From an uncultured Victivallales bacterium (GTDB lineage: Bacteria > Verrucomicrobiota > Lentisphaeria > Oligosphaerales > JAFGRS01), in assembly GCA_903834675.1 (NCBI GenBank), contig CAILKC010000682.1:1-14193 (forward strand): 14,193 nt of DNA. The letters are read 5' to 3'. The position numbers were made by a program, and so were the translations under genes. Shown piece by piece: positions 6,918 to 14,193 of this stretch (position 1 is its first letter; every line of letters starts with the position of its first letter). Under the pieces are notes generated by a model that ran no database searches, was not told where the DNA came from, and worked only from the letters and a program-made list of their open reading frames with translations.

Positions 6918-7664
6918 ATGAATCAACTCGACCTGAAGGGCCGTCACGCGGTGGTTACCGGCGGCGCGCAGGGCATTGGCCTGGCCATCGTCCAGCGCCT
7001 GCTTGCCTCCGGGGCCAGCGTGCAGATCTGGGACCGTGACGAAAGGCGGTTGCGGCAGACCCTGGCCACGCTCTCCGGCCCGGTGCAGGGCGCCGTGGTT
7101 GACGTCACCGACGAGCAGGCGGTCGCGAGTGCGGCGGCCAGTCTCAGCGCCGGGCCGGGTCGGGTCGACATCCTGGTGAATAACGCCGGCATCGCGGGCC
7201 TGGCGGCGCCGGTCATCGACTACCCGCTGGTCGAGTGGGAGCGCATCCTGAAGACCGACCTCACGGGCCCCTTCCTGTGTTGCCGCGCGCTGGCGCCACA
7301 GATGGTCCGGCAAGCGTACGGGCGCATCGTCAACCTCGCCTCCATTGCCGGCAAGGAAGGCAACCCGAATGCCGCTGCTTACAGTGCCGCCAAAGCCGGG
7401 CTCATCGCCCTGACCAAGTCGCTGGGGAAGGAGCTGGCCAAGAGCGGCGTGCTGGTGAATTGCGTCACCCCGGCCGCCGCCCGCACCGCAATCCTCGACC
7501 AGCTCTCGCCGCAGCACGTCGACTACATGCTGGCGAAGATTCCCATGGGCCGTTTCGTCCTGGTCGATGAAATCGCGGCCATGGTGGCGTGGCTGGCCTC
7601 GGAAGACTGTTCGTTCACCACCGGCGGGGTGTTCGATATCTCCGGCGGCCGGGCGACTTACTGA
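6918..7664 (+). CDS. SDR-family NAD(P)-dependent sugar/oxoacyl dehydrogenase
   Basis: A 248-residue classical short-chain dehydrogenase with one Rossmann domain. It shows TGGAQGIG (14-21), an acidic residue closing strand 2 (D39, favouring NAD over NADP), NNAG (88-91), catalytic S142, Y155 and K159 (YSAAK), and the C-terminal substrate-loop and TTGGVFDISGG segment. The Asn usual in the fourth catalytic position (NLTG) is Asp114 (DLTG). The frame is open 24 codons upstream to 6846, but M at 6918 begins the normal SDR start (LDLKGRHAVVTGG) and has GGGGG about 8 bp before it. The sequence style resembles FabG-like and 2-keto-3-deoxy-sugar-acid dehydrogenases; the sugar setting favours the latter, as inference. 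It is followed after 12 bp by the nitrilase-fold gene, probably co-transcribed. Confidence 0.9.
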   Translation: MNQLDLKGRHAVVTGGAQGIGLAIVQRLLASGASVQIWDRDERRLRQTLATLSGPVQGAVVDVTDEQAVASAAASLSAGPGRVDILVNNAGIAGLAAPVIDYPLVEWERILKTDLTGPFLCCRALAPQMVRQAYGRIVNLASIAGKEGNPNAAAYSAAKAGLIALTKSLGKELAKSGVLVNCVTPAAARTAILDQLSPQHVDYMLAKIPMGRFVLVDEIAAMVAWLASEDCSFTTGGVFDISGGRATY

Positions 7665-7676
7665 AGAGGAAGTCTC

Positions 7677-9437
7677 ATGTCGGCCAGATCTATGCTTGCC
7701 CTGAGCGCCGGCTTGGCCTTGGCGACGGCGAATGCCGGCGCCGCCAATCGCATCGTCACCCTGAGCTCGTGCTGCCTGCTCAACGGCAGCCCGTACGAGA
7801 CGCGGGAGTACGTCCTGGGCGAGCTTGCCAAGAGTCCCGCGGGCGCCGACTTGGTGGTGCTGCCGCTGCTGCCGTATCTGTCGTTCCAGACCGCGCAGGC
7901 GGAGGCTGAACTCTCGCCGTTTCTGGCGTTCGCTCGCGAACGGCGCGCCTACCTGGCTTTCGCCTTGGCCGAGGTCGACGGCGCCAAGACCTACCACACG
8001 GCCATCCTGGCCGATCGCGAGGGCCGTATCTGCGGCCGTTACCGCCAGACGCACGCCTTCCCCGATGAGCCGTTTGCCGTGGGCAACGAGCTGCCCGTGT
8101 TCACCACCGATTTTGGCAAGGTCGGCATGACCGTCGGCTCGGACTTCTATTTTCCCGAAGTCTACATGGTCCTGAGTATGAACGGGGCGGAGGTCCTGAC
8201 CTGGCATGACTACCCCGAGCGCCTCCGCGATCACAGCGGTTTGGAGCCCTTGTTGATGGCGCGCTGCCTGGACAGCCATGCGCACCTGGCAACGGCCATG
8301 TACGCCGACCCACGGACCTACATCACCCACAATTACGAGTCCGGCATGCCGGGCGCCGCCTGGGGGCGGAGCATGATCCTGAATCGCGTCGGCACCCCGA
8401 TCGCCGATACCGGCTACGCCGCGGGCGTGGCCACGGCCAGGGTCGACCTGGATCAACGCAAAGTGGATGTCTACGATACCTACCGGCAGGCGGAGAACAT
8501 CTTCTTTGTCAACAACACGGGCGACCGCAGCGCCTTTCGGCCCCTGGCTGAGCCCTACCGCAAACCCGAGTTGCCGCCTTACGCCAAGCGCACCTGTCGC
8601 CTGGCCGTAGGCACCTTCGCGCGGGCTGACATCTGGCGTCAGGGCGCCGTACCGACGGCCATGCTGCGCCTGATCGATCAGGCAGCGGCACTCAAGCCGG
8701 ACCTGTTGCTGCTGTCGGAGCAGGGCACGAAGGTTCAGGATGAGACCACCCGGCAGGTGATCCGGACGGTGGCGGAGAAGGCGCTTGCCATGCAGTGCTA
8801 CATCGCCATCGGCGGCGTGGGTGACCAGGACCAGGCCAGCATCTTACGGGTCTGGGACCGTACCGGTAAGGAGATCTACGGCGAGCCACTCTACTGGGTC
8901 AAGGGCTTCCCGGAGATCAAGGTGTTCGATACCGATTTTGGCCGGGTCGGCGCCTACGAGTGCGGCGACCTCTACATCTGGGAAATCCAGCGGGTCCTGA
9001 CCCTTCTCGGCGCCGAGTTGATCCTTGACGCCAGCCAGATGTGGGGCGCCAGCGGCCGCACGAACGAGACCCTGCTGCGAGCCCGCGCTCTCGACAACGC
9101 CGCCTGGCTCGCGTGCTCACATTGGCTCTCGTCAGACCCGTCCCTGCGCAGCCTGATCGTGGACCCCTATGGCCAGATCATGGCATCGTCGGGGTATCAA
9201 CGCGAAGGGCTGATCCATTACGACATTGACCTGGCTGACCCGCGCGTCTTCTATGCCGGCAAGAAGAAGAACCAGGCCACCCCCGGGAAGACCGACATCC
9301 CTTCCTACTACACCGATAACCTGCCGGAACAGCAGCCCGGCTGGCGCGACCGGTTGTTCGCCGCCCGCCGCCCGGAACTCTATGGCATCATCCCCACCGT
9401 CAACGACGTCCTGCGCCGCTACCGCCCACCCAAGTAG
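7677..9437 (+). CDS. Secreted tandem carbon-nitrogen hydrolase (nitrilase-fold) protein, first domain catalytically dead
   Basis: A 586-residue protein with a Sec-type signal (R4, hydrophobic 6-17, likely cleavage near AGA at 20-23) and two nitrilase-superfamily domains, about 24-260 and 306-520. The family hydrolyses amide or nitrile C-N bonds with a Glu-Lys-Cys triad. In domain 1 the Glu site is L64 (VLPLLP), the Lys site Q124 (RYRQTH) and the Cys site G154 (VGSDFYFPE), so all three are lost although the fold motifs remain. Domain 2 keeps E347 (LLSEQG) and C429 (YECGDLYIWE); the Lys is uncertain, perhaps K409. A tail of about 65 residues follows (about 521-586). Most nitrilases are single-domain, near 270-330 residues, and cytosolic. 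The ATG follows AGAGGAAG closely. The gene sits 12 bp after the SDR gene. It may act on an N-acylated or amide-bearing sugar outside the cytoplasm; the substrate is unknown. Confidence 0.85.
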   Translation: MSARSMLALSAGLALATANAGAANRIVTLSSCCLLNGSPYETREYVLGELAKSPAGADLVVLPLLPYLSFQTAQAEAELSPFLAFARERRAYLAFALAEVDGAKTYHTAILADREGRICGRYRQTHAFPDEPFAVGNELPVFTTDFGKVGMTVGSDFYFPEVYMVLSMNGAEVLTWHDYPERLRDHSGLEPLLMARCLDSHAHLATAMYADPRTYITHNYESGMPGAAWGRSMILNRVGTPIADTGYAAGVATARVDLDQRKVDVYDTYRQAENIFFVNNTGDRSAFRPLAEPYRKPELPPYAKRTCRLAVGTFARADIWRQGAVPTAMLRLIDQAAALKPDLLLLSEQGTKVQDETTRQVIRTVAEKALAMQCYIAIGGVGDQDQASILRVWDRTGKEIYGEPLYWVKGFPEIKVFDTDFGRVGAYECGDLYIWEIQRVLTLLGAELILDASQMWGASGRTNETLLRARALDNAAWLACSHWLSSDPSLRSLIVDPYGQIMASSGYQREGLIHYDIDLADPRVFYAGKKKNQATPGKTDIPSYYTDNLPEQQPGWRDRLFAARRPELYGIIPTVNDVLRRYRPPK

Positions 9438-9455
9438 GACCTGCGTACGGGTCCT
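9436..9455 (+). terminator. Short stem-loop at the end of the nitrilase-fold gene
   Basis: aggacc (9436-9441) pairs with ggtcct (9450-9455) around an 8-base loop, starting within the stop codon. It lacks a T-run, so it is a weak terminator candidate. Confidence 0.3.
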
Positions 9456-9474
9456 GCAGACGGCGGGTTTCTTG
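9453..9474 (+). repeat. 22-bp direct repeat flanking the palindromic block, left copy
   Basis: Matches 9736-9757 at 20 of 22 positions; the core is gcgggtttcttg. The two copies lie just outside the palindromic block 9481-9731, in the same orientation. They are too long and too diverged for a fresh target-site duplication. Confidence 0.7.
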
Positions 9475-9480
9475 CGACCT

Positions 9481-9731
9481 GTGCAATAAGGGAGTCAGTT
9501 TGAAGCGCTGAAGGCGCGCTGCGATACCAGCCCAGGGCAACGCCCTGGGAATAGGACGGTTATGAGTTTGAGCCCTGTAGGGGCGAGCTATCTGCCCTAC
9601 CTTCGCGCCGAGGTCGGATGGACCGCCCCTTCAGGGCTCAATCCGCGCTGTGGACGGGTACCCAGGGCGTTGCCCTGGGCTGGTATAGGACGCCCCTTTG
9701 GGGCTGAAGGCATCGCCCCGTCCTATTGCAC
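9481..9731. repeat. Nested palindromic intergenic element (multi-hairpin)
   Basis: The outer ends gtgcaataag (9481-9490) and ctattgcac (9723-9731) are near-perfect inverted repeats. Inside are a perfect 26-bp inverted pair (9524-9549 with 9661-9686), each arm itself a hairpin (cccagggc/gccctggg around a 3-base loop), an inner pair gagccctgtaggggcg (9570-9585) with 9624-9639 (15 of 16), and a hairpin 9686-9692/9719-9725 enclosing cccctttgggg. The accidental translation (SPKGASYTSPGQRPGYPS on the minus strand) resembles spurious proteins I recall from genomes full of such elements, so this is probably a multi-copy genomic repeat. It fills most of the 373-bp gap and I see no gene in it. Confidence 0.85.
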
Positions 9732-9735
9732 GGCT

Positions 9736-9757
9736 CTTGCAGACAGCGGGTTTCTTG
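9736..9757 (+). repeat. 22-bp direct repeat flanking the palindromic block, right copy
   Basis: Second copy of the 9453-9474 repeat (C/T and G/A differences only). It begins 5 bp after the outer inverted end of the palindromic block and lies 53 bp before the next start codon. Confidence 0.7.
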
Positions 9758-9810
9758 TGGGGCTGCGAGGAGCCGGAGATGTGCGCCCGTAACCTGAGGA
9801 GAACACCACC

Positions 9811-11442
9811 GTGAGTCGTCATCATCCCGACTCCGCCGTGCCGCTGTCCGCCGAACACGCTGAGGCGGTTGCGCGGCCTCGCCGCATCATCGACCAGTGC
9901 GATGCGATGGACGTGCTGCGCCTGCTCGATACCGACCTCGCCACCTGGCTGGCTTTCGCCTTCAATCACGCCGACACTCCCGGCAGTCAGGTGGACACCA
10001 TCTGCTGGGATGTCGGGCTGTCCGAGGACACCTACGCCATCTACGACAGCCGCATTCTGCCCCGGCTCCAGTTTCCGCGGTTGCAGACCTACTGGGACCA
10101 GGGCCTCGACTGGGTCGGGGCGCTGGTGCAGGGGTGCCATGAGCGTGGCCTGGAGGCGTTCTGGAACGCCCGCCTGAGCGAGGTCGATATGCCGCAGCCC
10201 TGGCTGGAGCGCTGCGGGCATACGGACCCCGCTCGACAGAACCCCGTCAAGACCGCCCACCCGGACTGGGTGCTGCCCTGCTGGTGGTGGCTGGGCCTGT
10301 GGAACCTCGCCTCGCCCGGACTGCGGGCCCACAAGGTGGCGGTTCTGCGCGAGTTGGTGACCCGGTATGATCTCGATGGCATCCAGCTCGACTTCGCCCG
10401 CCACATGCCCTGCCTGCCTCTGGGCCGACAGTGGCGTCTGCGGCGCCATGCCACCGCCTTCGTGCGCCAGGTGCGCGAGATGCTGCAGGAGGTGTCAGAG
10501 CTCAAGGGCAAGCCCATCCTGCTTGCCGCCCGCATACCGGAGAATCTACCCGGCTGCCGGGCGGACGGTCTCGACGTCGAACACTGGGTCGAGGCCCGCC
10601 TGCTGGACATCATGGTCCTCGGTAGCCGGACCACCACGGTTGACCTTGCCAGCTACCGGACGCTGACCGCAGGCACCGGCATCCGCCTCTGTCCCACCTT
10701 CGACCGGCATCATACCACCGACGGCTACTACGACGCGCCCATCGAGTACCTGCGCGGCGTGTACGCCAACTGGTGGCGGCAGGGCGCCGACAGCGTCGCT
10801 ACCTTCAATTGGCCCTGCGCCTCCGCTGAGGCACACGCCAAACTGGGCTTGCCGGACTGGGTCAACCCCGGCCAGTACACCACCGCCATACTCGAGGTCG
10901 GCAGTCACGACACCTTGCGCGGCAAAGACATGGTGTTTACCGTCGAGCGCCGGGGCGGATACCCGTGGTCCGACGGCTACCACAATCGCAACGATGATCG
11001 TCCTCTGCCCTGTCCGCTGGCCAACCACGGCGCCCCGACCGTGCTGCCGCTGTACGTTTTCGAGGACCTGGCGGCAACGACCGCGTCGATTCGCGGCATC
11101 ACCCTGCGCCTGGTATTGTGGAGCGCCTTCCTGACCGACGAGATCGAGGTCCGACTCAACGGCCAAGCACTGCGCTGCACCGCTCGAGATCCCGAGTGCA
11201 AGGACGGCCAGATTTACTCTGACAAACCACAACTCACCGCCGGCGCCCGCAACGGCTATGTTGTGAACCCCAACCAGAAGCTCCTGCGCCTCGACTATGA
11301 CGCGGCCCCGACCCTCTTCCGGGCCGGCGCGAACGACGTCGCGGTGCGGGTCCTGAAGCGCGGTCCACACCTGTGCGGCGGCCGCGGCACTCTTATCGAG
11401 ATCGAGAAGCTCGAGGTGTGGGTGCTGCGGCAGCAAGGCTGA
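9811..11442 (+). CDS. GHL10-like family 10 glycosylhydrolase-type TIM-barrel protein
   Basis: A 543-residue protein with an N-terminal TIM-barrel-like region (about 30-345) and a C-terminal beta-rich region (about 380-543). The most telling segment is RYDLDGIQLDFARH (185-198), which matches the strand and acid pair of GHL10/COG1649 glycosidases (usually YDVDGIHLDY-R), preceded by HPDW (150-153) and WNLASPGLRAHK (164-175). FWNARLSE (117-124) resembles the earlier strand that lines the active site. In such enzymes the Asp residues of DGIxLD are active-site candidates (here D189, D194). No signal peptide is visible, so it may act on imported oligosaccharide. The start is GTG with GAGGAGA about 9 bp upstream. 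The Gfo/Idh/MocA gene follows 56 bp later. Substrate and bond are unknown; a non-catalytic carbohydrate-binding role cannot be excluded. Confidence 0.78.
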   Translation: MSRHHPDSAVPLSAEHAEAVARPRRIIDQCDAMDVLRLLDTDLATWLAFAFNHADTPGSQVDTICWDVGLSEDTYAIYDSRILPRLQFPRLQTYWDQGLDWVGALVQGCHERGLEAFWNARLSEVDMPQPWLERCGHTDPARQNPVKTAHPDWVLPCWWWLGLWNLASPGLRAHKVAVLRELVTRYDLDGIQLDFARHMPCLPLGRQWRLRRHATAFVRQVREMLQEVSELKGKPILLAARIPENLPGCRADGLDVEHWVEARLLDIMVLGSRTTTVDLASYRTLTAGTGIRLCPTFDRHHTTDGYYDAPIEYLRGVYANWWRQGADSVATFNWPCASAEAHAKLGLPDWVNPGQYTTAILEVGSHDTLRGKDMVFTVERRGGYPWSDGYHNRNDDRPLPCPLANHGAPTVLPLYVFEDLAATTASIRGITLRLVLWSAFLTDEIEVRLNGQALRCTARDPECKDGQIYSDKPQLTAGARNGYVVNPNQKLLRLDYDAAPTLFRAGANDVAVRVLKRGPHLCGGRGTLIEIEKLEVWVLRQQG

Positions 11443-11498
11443 ATGACGCCTGACGAGGCACACCAAGGAGGACGGGAGCTGCGCGCCCGCGCTAACCT

Positions 11499-12662
11499 AT
11501 GAACACACGACGTAAACTGCGCCTGGGACTGATCGGCGGCGCGGGGGGCTTCATCGGCCGCGTACACCGCATGGCCGCCGGTCTCGACAACCAGATCGAA
11601 CTCACCTGTGGCGCCTTCAGTTCCTCGCCCGCGAAGTCGCGGCAGGCCGGTGCTGAGCTCTTTCTGCCCGCGGACCGCGTCTATGCCTCCTACGGCGAGA
11701 TGCTGGAGTGCGAAGCCGCCCGTCCGGCGGGCGAGCGGATGGATTTCGTGGCCATCGTCACGCCCAATGACCTGCATGCGGACATCGCCCGCCGCGCCTT
11801 GCGGGCCGGTTTCCATGTCCTCTGCGAGAAGCCCATGACCGCATCTCTGCGGGAGGCGGAGGAGTTGGTGGCCCTGGTCAGGACCAGTGGCCTGCTCTTC
11901 TGTCTGACCCACAACTACAGCGGCTATCCCATGGTGAAAGAGGCCCGGGCCCGGGTCCTCGGGGGCGAACTCGGCGACATCCGCAAGATCGTGGTCGAGT
12001 ACCCGCAGGGTTGGCTGGCCGGAGACTTCGCCTCTGCCGGCGTCAAGCACCAGTCCTGGAAGCTTGATCCAGCCCGCGCCGGCGACAGTTGCTGTCTTGG
12101 CGACATCGGCACGCACGCCTTTCACCTGGCCGAGTACGTCTCCGGTCGGCGGGTGACCGCGCTCTGCGCCGATCTCAGCGTGTTCGTGGACTACAAGCCC
12201 CTCGAGGACGACGCCAACCTGCTGTTGCGCTTCGATAATGGGGCCCGTGGCATCCTCTATGCCAGCCAGATCTCGATCAACGACGAGAACTCGCTGGCCA
12301 TCCGGGTCTATGGCAGCCGTGGCGGGCTGGAGTGGCATCAGGAGGAGCCCAACACCTTGATCCTGAAATGGCCGGATCGGCCCCGTGAGATCGTGCGCGC
12401 CGGCTGCGGTAACGCCTATCTGCGCCCCGAGGCCCTGGCGGCCTGCCGCATCCCCGCCGGTCACCCCGAGGGCTTCATCGAAGCCTTCGCCAACCTCTAC
12501 CGTGCCTTCGCGGACCGCATCCGGGCCGTGCAGGACGGCAGCCTCGGGCCCGGCAGCACGCCTGACTATCCGACGGTCGAGGACGGCTACCGCGGCGTCG
12601 CCTTCATCGCCGCGGCCTGGGCCAGCCAGCGCGGCTCGCAGAAGTGGCAGCCGCTGGGATGA
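11499..12662 (+). CDS. Gfo/Idh/MocA-family NAD(P)-dependent oxidoreductase
   Basis: A 387-residue two-domain dehydrogenase for sugars or inositols. The N-terminal Rossmann domain shows GGAGGFIG (13-20), VTPN (87-90) and the EKP motif (110-112), whose Lys contacts substrate and cofactor. The C-terminal alpha/beta domain has [10 protein letters not shown] (201-210), with D202 and H206 in the catalytic places. The late [16 protein letters not shown] segment is typical of a large branch of the family acting on sugars of unknown identity. ATG 11499 is forced, because an in-frame TAA lies at 11493-11495. A strong AAGGAGG at 11465-11471 is 27 bp away, too far for normal use, so initiation may be weak or coupled to the upstream gene. 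It probably forms a transcription unit with the glycosidase gene and ends 10 bp from the convergent thioredoxin-like gene. Confidence 0.93.
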   Translation: MNTRRKLRLGLIGGAGGFIGRVHRMAAGLDNQIELTCGAFSSSPAKSRQAGAELFLPADRVYASYGEMLECEAARPAGERMDFVAIVTPNDLHADIARRALRAGFHVLCEKPMTASLREAEELVALVRTSGLLFCLTHNYSGYPMVKEARARVLGGELGDIRKIVVEYPQGWLAGDFASAGVKHQSWKLDPARAGDSCCLGDIGTHAFHLAEYVSGRRVTALCADLSVFVDYKPLEDDANLLLRFDNGARGILYASQISINDENSLAIRVYGSRGGLEWHQEEPNTLILKWPDRPREIVRAGCGNAYLRPEALAACRIPAGHPEGFIEAFANLYRAFADRIRAVQDGSLGPGSTPDYPTVEDGYRGVAFIAAAWASQRGSQKWQPLG

Positions 12663-12672
12663 GAAGCCGGTT

Positions 12673-12957
12673 TCAGGGGGGCTGCGACTCCGCCGCGACG
12701 AGGCGCGCCACGCCCGCGGCCCGCGGCACGATCCCCGCGCAAAGCACCTTGCCGTTGACCAGCACGGTCGGGGTCAGAACCACCCCGTAACCAGCTTCCT
12801 CGGCCTCGGCCACCGTCAGCACCACGAGTTCCACCGGGTTCCCGCGGTCCTGGACGACCGTTTCGAGGGCCGCCTTGGTCTCGCGACACTTGCGGCAGGG
12901 CGGGTCACTGCGGATGAGCGTGAGTCGCACCGGCCTGCCTGGCGTGGCTGAAGTCAC
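12673..12957 (-). CDS. Small thioredoxin-fold protein with CXXC, coupled to cysteine desulfurase
   Basis: A 94-residue protein with a thioredoxin-like outline: beta strand (RLTLIRS, 11-17), redox motif C21-R-K-C24, helix, second strand (VELVVLTV, 42-49), the cis-proline loop TPTVLVNGK (62-70), then a final helix. It lacks the first strand and helix of full thioredoxins, as in the short thioredoxin_3/redox-disulfide group. The start is GTG 12957, whose bases overlap the TGA of the upstream desulfurase gene (GTGA), so translation is probably coupled; the longer frame to 13314 is out of frame with, and shadows, the desulfurase gene. A likely job is reducing or relaying persulfide sulfur from the desulfurase, which is inference. 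A third cysteine, C73, follows the fold core. Confidence 0.85.
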   Translation of the reverse strand: MTSATPGRPVRLTLIRSDPPCRKCRETKAALETVVQDRGNPVELVVLTVAEAEEAGYGVVLTPTVLVNGKVLCAGIVPRAAGVARLVAAESQPP

Positions 12958-14168
12958 GTGGGGGGCTCCAGAAAGCACGGGCAGTCCTCGTCGCAGACGC
13001 CGATGTCCTCGGGAGAGGTCACCAGGCGCACCCGCTCGACGCACTCCACAATACGCTCCGCCGCCAGGCGGGCCTCGGCTTCCGTGGTCTCCGGCCCGAC
13101 GGAGATGCGGATCGAGCAGAAGGCCGCCTCCGGGGTTAGCCCCATGGCCGTGAGCACCCGCGAGGGTTCCTGGCGGTGGCTGGCGCAGGCCGAGCCGGTG
13201 CCGACGTAGATACCGAGAGAACTCAGCGCCAGGACGACACTCATGGCATCCGCATGCAGACAGCAGAGATTCACCGTGTTGGGGAGGCGCAACTCGGCGT
13301 GGCCGTTGCGCCAACTGCGTGGGATGCGCTCGGTGAGCGTCTCAAACACGCCCCGGGTAAGCCGGCACTGCGCCTGATTGCGCTCCAGGTCCCGCGCCGC
13401 GACCCAGGCGGCTTTGCCCAGCGCCACCGCGCCCGCCACATTCTCGGTTCCGGCCCGCAGGCCGCGCTCCTGATGCCCGCCACGGATGATGGCCTCCAGG
13501 CCCTGGCGCTCACACAGCACCAGCGCGCCGGTTCCCTTCAAGCCACCGAATTTATGCGCCGAGATGGCATAGGATTGGCAGCCGATAGCCTTCACCTCGA
13601 CCGGTATGCGCCCGGCTGCCTGTACGCCGTCGACATGGAAGCGGATGCCGCGTCCGGCCAACCGCCGGCCGATCTCCGCGACCGGCTGCAGTACGCCGGT
13701 CTCGTTGTTGGCATGCATCACCGCCACCAGCAGCGTCTCCGGGCGCACCGCGGCCTCGATCTCAACCGGGTCGACGCGGCCATCCGAACTCACCCCAACC
13801 ACCGTCACCTCGGCGCCATGGAACCGACGCAGCCATTCGCAGGTTTCGGACACGCTGGGATGCTCGATGGCAGACAGCACCAAATGACGCCGGCACTCGT
13901 CCGCCCGCCCGAAAAACGCCCCGGAGATGGCCAGGTTGGTGGCCTCGGTGCCGCCACCGCAGAAGACGACCTCCGCAGGCGTGGCCCCCAGCAACGCCGC
14001 CACCTGCGACCGGGCCTGGTCCAGCGCCCGCCGGGCCTCCTGCCCCAGCGCGTACGGCGCGGAGGGGTTGCCGTAGGCGTCCCGCAGAAAGGGCAGCAGC
14101 GCATCGGCCACCTCCGGGTGAACCGGCGACGTGGCATTGTGGTCCAGGTAGATGCGCAACGCGGGCAC
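12954..14168 (-). CDS. Cysteine desulfurase, NifS/IscS type
   Basis: A 404-residue PLP enzyme that removes sulfur from L-cysteine to form an enzyme persulfide for Fe-S cluster, tRNA or cofactor synthesis. It has YLDHNAT (7-13), GGGTEATN (71-78), H103 stacking on PLP (EHPS), the NNETG segment (154-158), D180 (HVDGVQ), the PLP Schiff-base K206 (SAHKFGGLKGTG) and the persulfide-forming C328 in GSACAS (325-330). Length is normal for the group I family. The C-terminus ends in VCDEDCPCF (391-399), a CxxxCxC cluster not usual in NifS or IscS and a possible metal site or sulfur relay. The start is GTG 14168; no in-frame ATG precedes it before the window edge. It overlaps the thioredoxin-fold gene by 4 bp. 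Possible upstream gene on the same strand cannot be judged from the 25 remaining bases. Confidence 0.94.
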   Translation of the reverse strand: MPALRIYLDHNATSPVHPEVADALLPFLRDAYGNPSAPYALGQEARRALDQARSQVAALLGATPAEVVFCGGGTEATNLAISGAFFGRADECRRHLVLSAIEHPSVSETCEWLRRFHGAEVTVVGVSSDGRVDPVEIEAAVRPETLLVAVMHANNETGVLQPVAEIGRRLAGRGIRFHVDGVQAAGRIPVEVKAIGCQSYAISAHKFGGLKGTGALVLCERQGLEAIIRGGHQERGLRAGTENVAGAVALGKAAWVAARDLERNQAQCRLTRGVFETLTERIPRSWRNGHAELRLPNTVNLCCLHADAMSVVLALSSLGIYVGTGSACASHRQEPSRVLTAMGLTPEAAFCSIRISVGPETTEAEARLAAERIVECVERVRLVTSPEDIGVCDEDCPCFLEPPT

Positions 14169-14193
14169 TGCTACTTCACACCGGCTTTGGCCA

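Noticed and set aside
6891..8456. 521-codon minus-strand frame opposite the SDR and nitrilase-fold genes
   Set aside because: No recognisable motifs, while both plus-strand proteins are clear family members with ribosome binding sites.
9562..9792. 76-codon frame within the palindromic block
   Set aside because: Translation of an inverted-repeat element; no ribosome binding site or protein motif.
11295..12464. 389-codon minus-strand frame opposite the Gfo/Idh/MocA gene
   Set aside because: Shadow of a conserved oxidoreductase; low-complexity composition.
14171..14193. Possible end of another minus-strand gene (reading AKAGVK then TAG) two bases before the desulfurase start
   Set aside because: Only six codons are visible at the window edge, too few to support a gene.

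Overview
The window is GC-rich (roughly two-thirds G+C by eye) bacterial chromosomal DNA with eight protein-coding genes, no RNA genes and no CRISPR array. Gene content (a sialidase-like protein with a LamG tail, a GHL10-like glycosidase, a Gfo/Idh/MocA oxidoreductase, an SDR, a Shine-Dalgarno before most genes) and repeat-filled spacers suit an uncultured, polysaccharide-using lineage such as Planctomycetota, Armatimonadota or Hydrogenedentota. The phylum is an inference; no marker gene is present.

Layout. 1-337: low-complexity, repeat-rich spacer. 338-2134 (+): Asp-box/LamG protein. 2135-2519: spacer with a possible terminator and copy A of a 165-bp structured repeat. 2520-5399 (+): fused type IIG restriction-modification enzyme. 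5536-6438 (+): helical, TPR-like protein of unknown function. 6439-6917: spacer with copy B of the 165-bp repeat and the second copy of a 56-bp repeat whose first copy is at 27-82. 6918-9437 (+): SDR dehydrogenase and a secreted double nitrilase-fold protein, 12 bp apart. 9438-9810: a spacer that is almost wholly palindromic. 9811-12662 (+): GHL10-like glycosidase and Gfo/Idh/MocA oxidoreductase. 12673-14168 (-): cysteine desulfurase and a small CXXC thioredoxin-fold protein that overlap by 4 bp and converge on the previous gene.

How the genes may work together. The Asp-box protein, SDR, nitrilase-fold protein, GHL10-like protein and Gfo/Idh/MocA enzyme look like a carbohydrate-utilisation set (glycan hydrolysis or binding, then sugar oxidation and epimerisation). 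The type IIG enzyme and its unknown partner interrupt this set and are bracketed by direct copies of the 165-bp repeat, as expected of an inserted defence cassette. The minus-strand pair is a separate sulfur-transfer unit.

Most notable: the 165-bp repeat folds on paper into a compact four-stem cloverleaf and is 156/165 identical between its two copies; a roughly 22-bp motif recurs about six times in both orientations, always in spacers; and the first nitrilase-fold domain has lost all three catalytic positions while the second keeps Glu and Cys.
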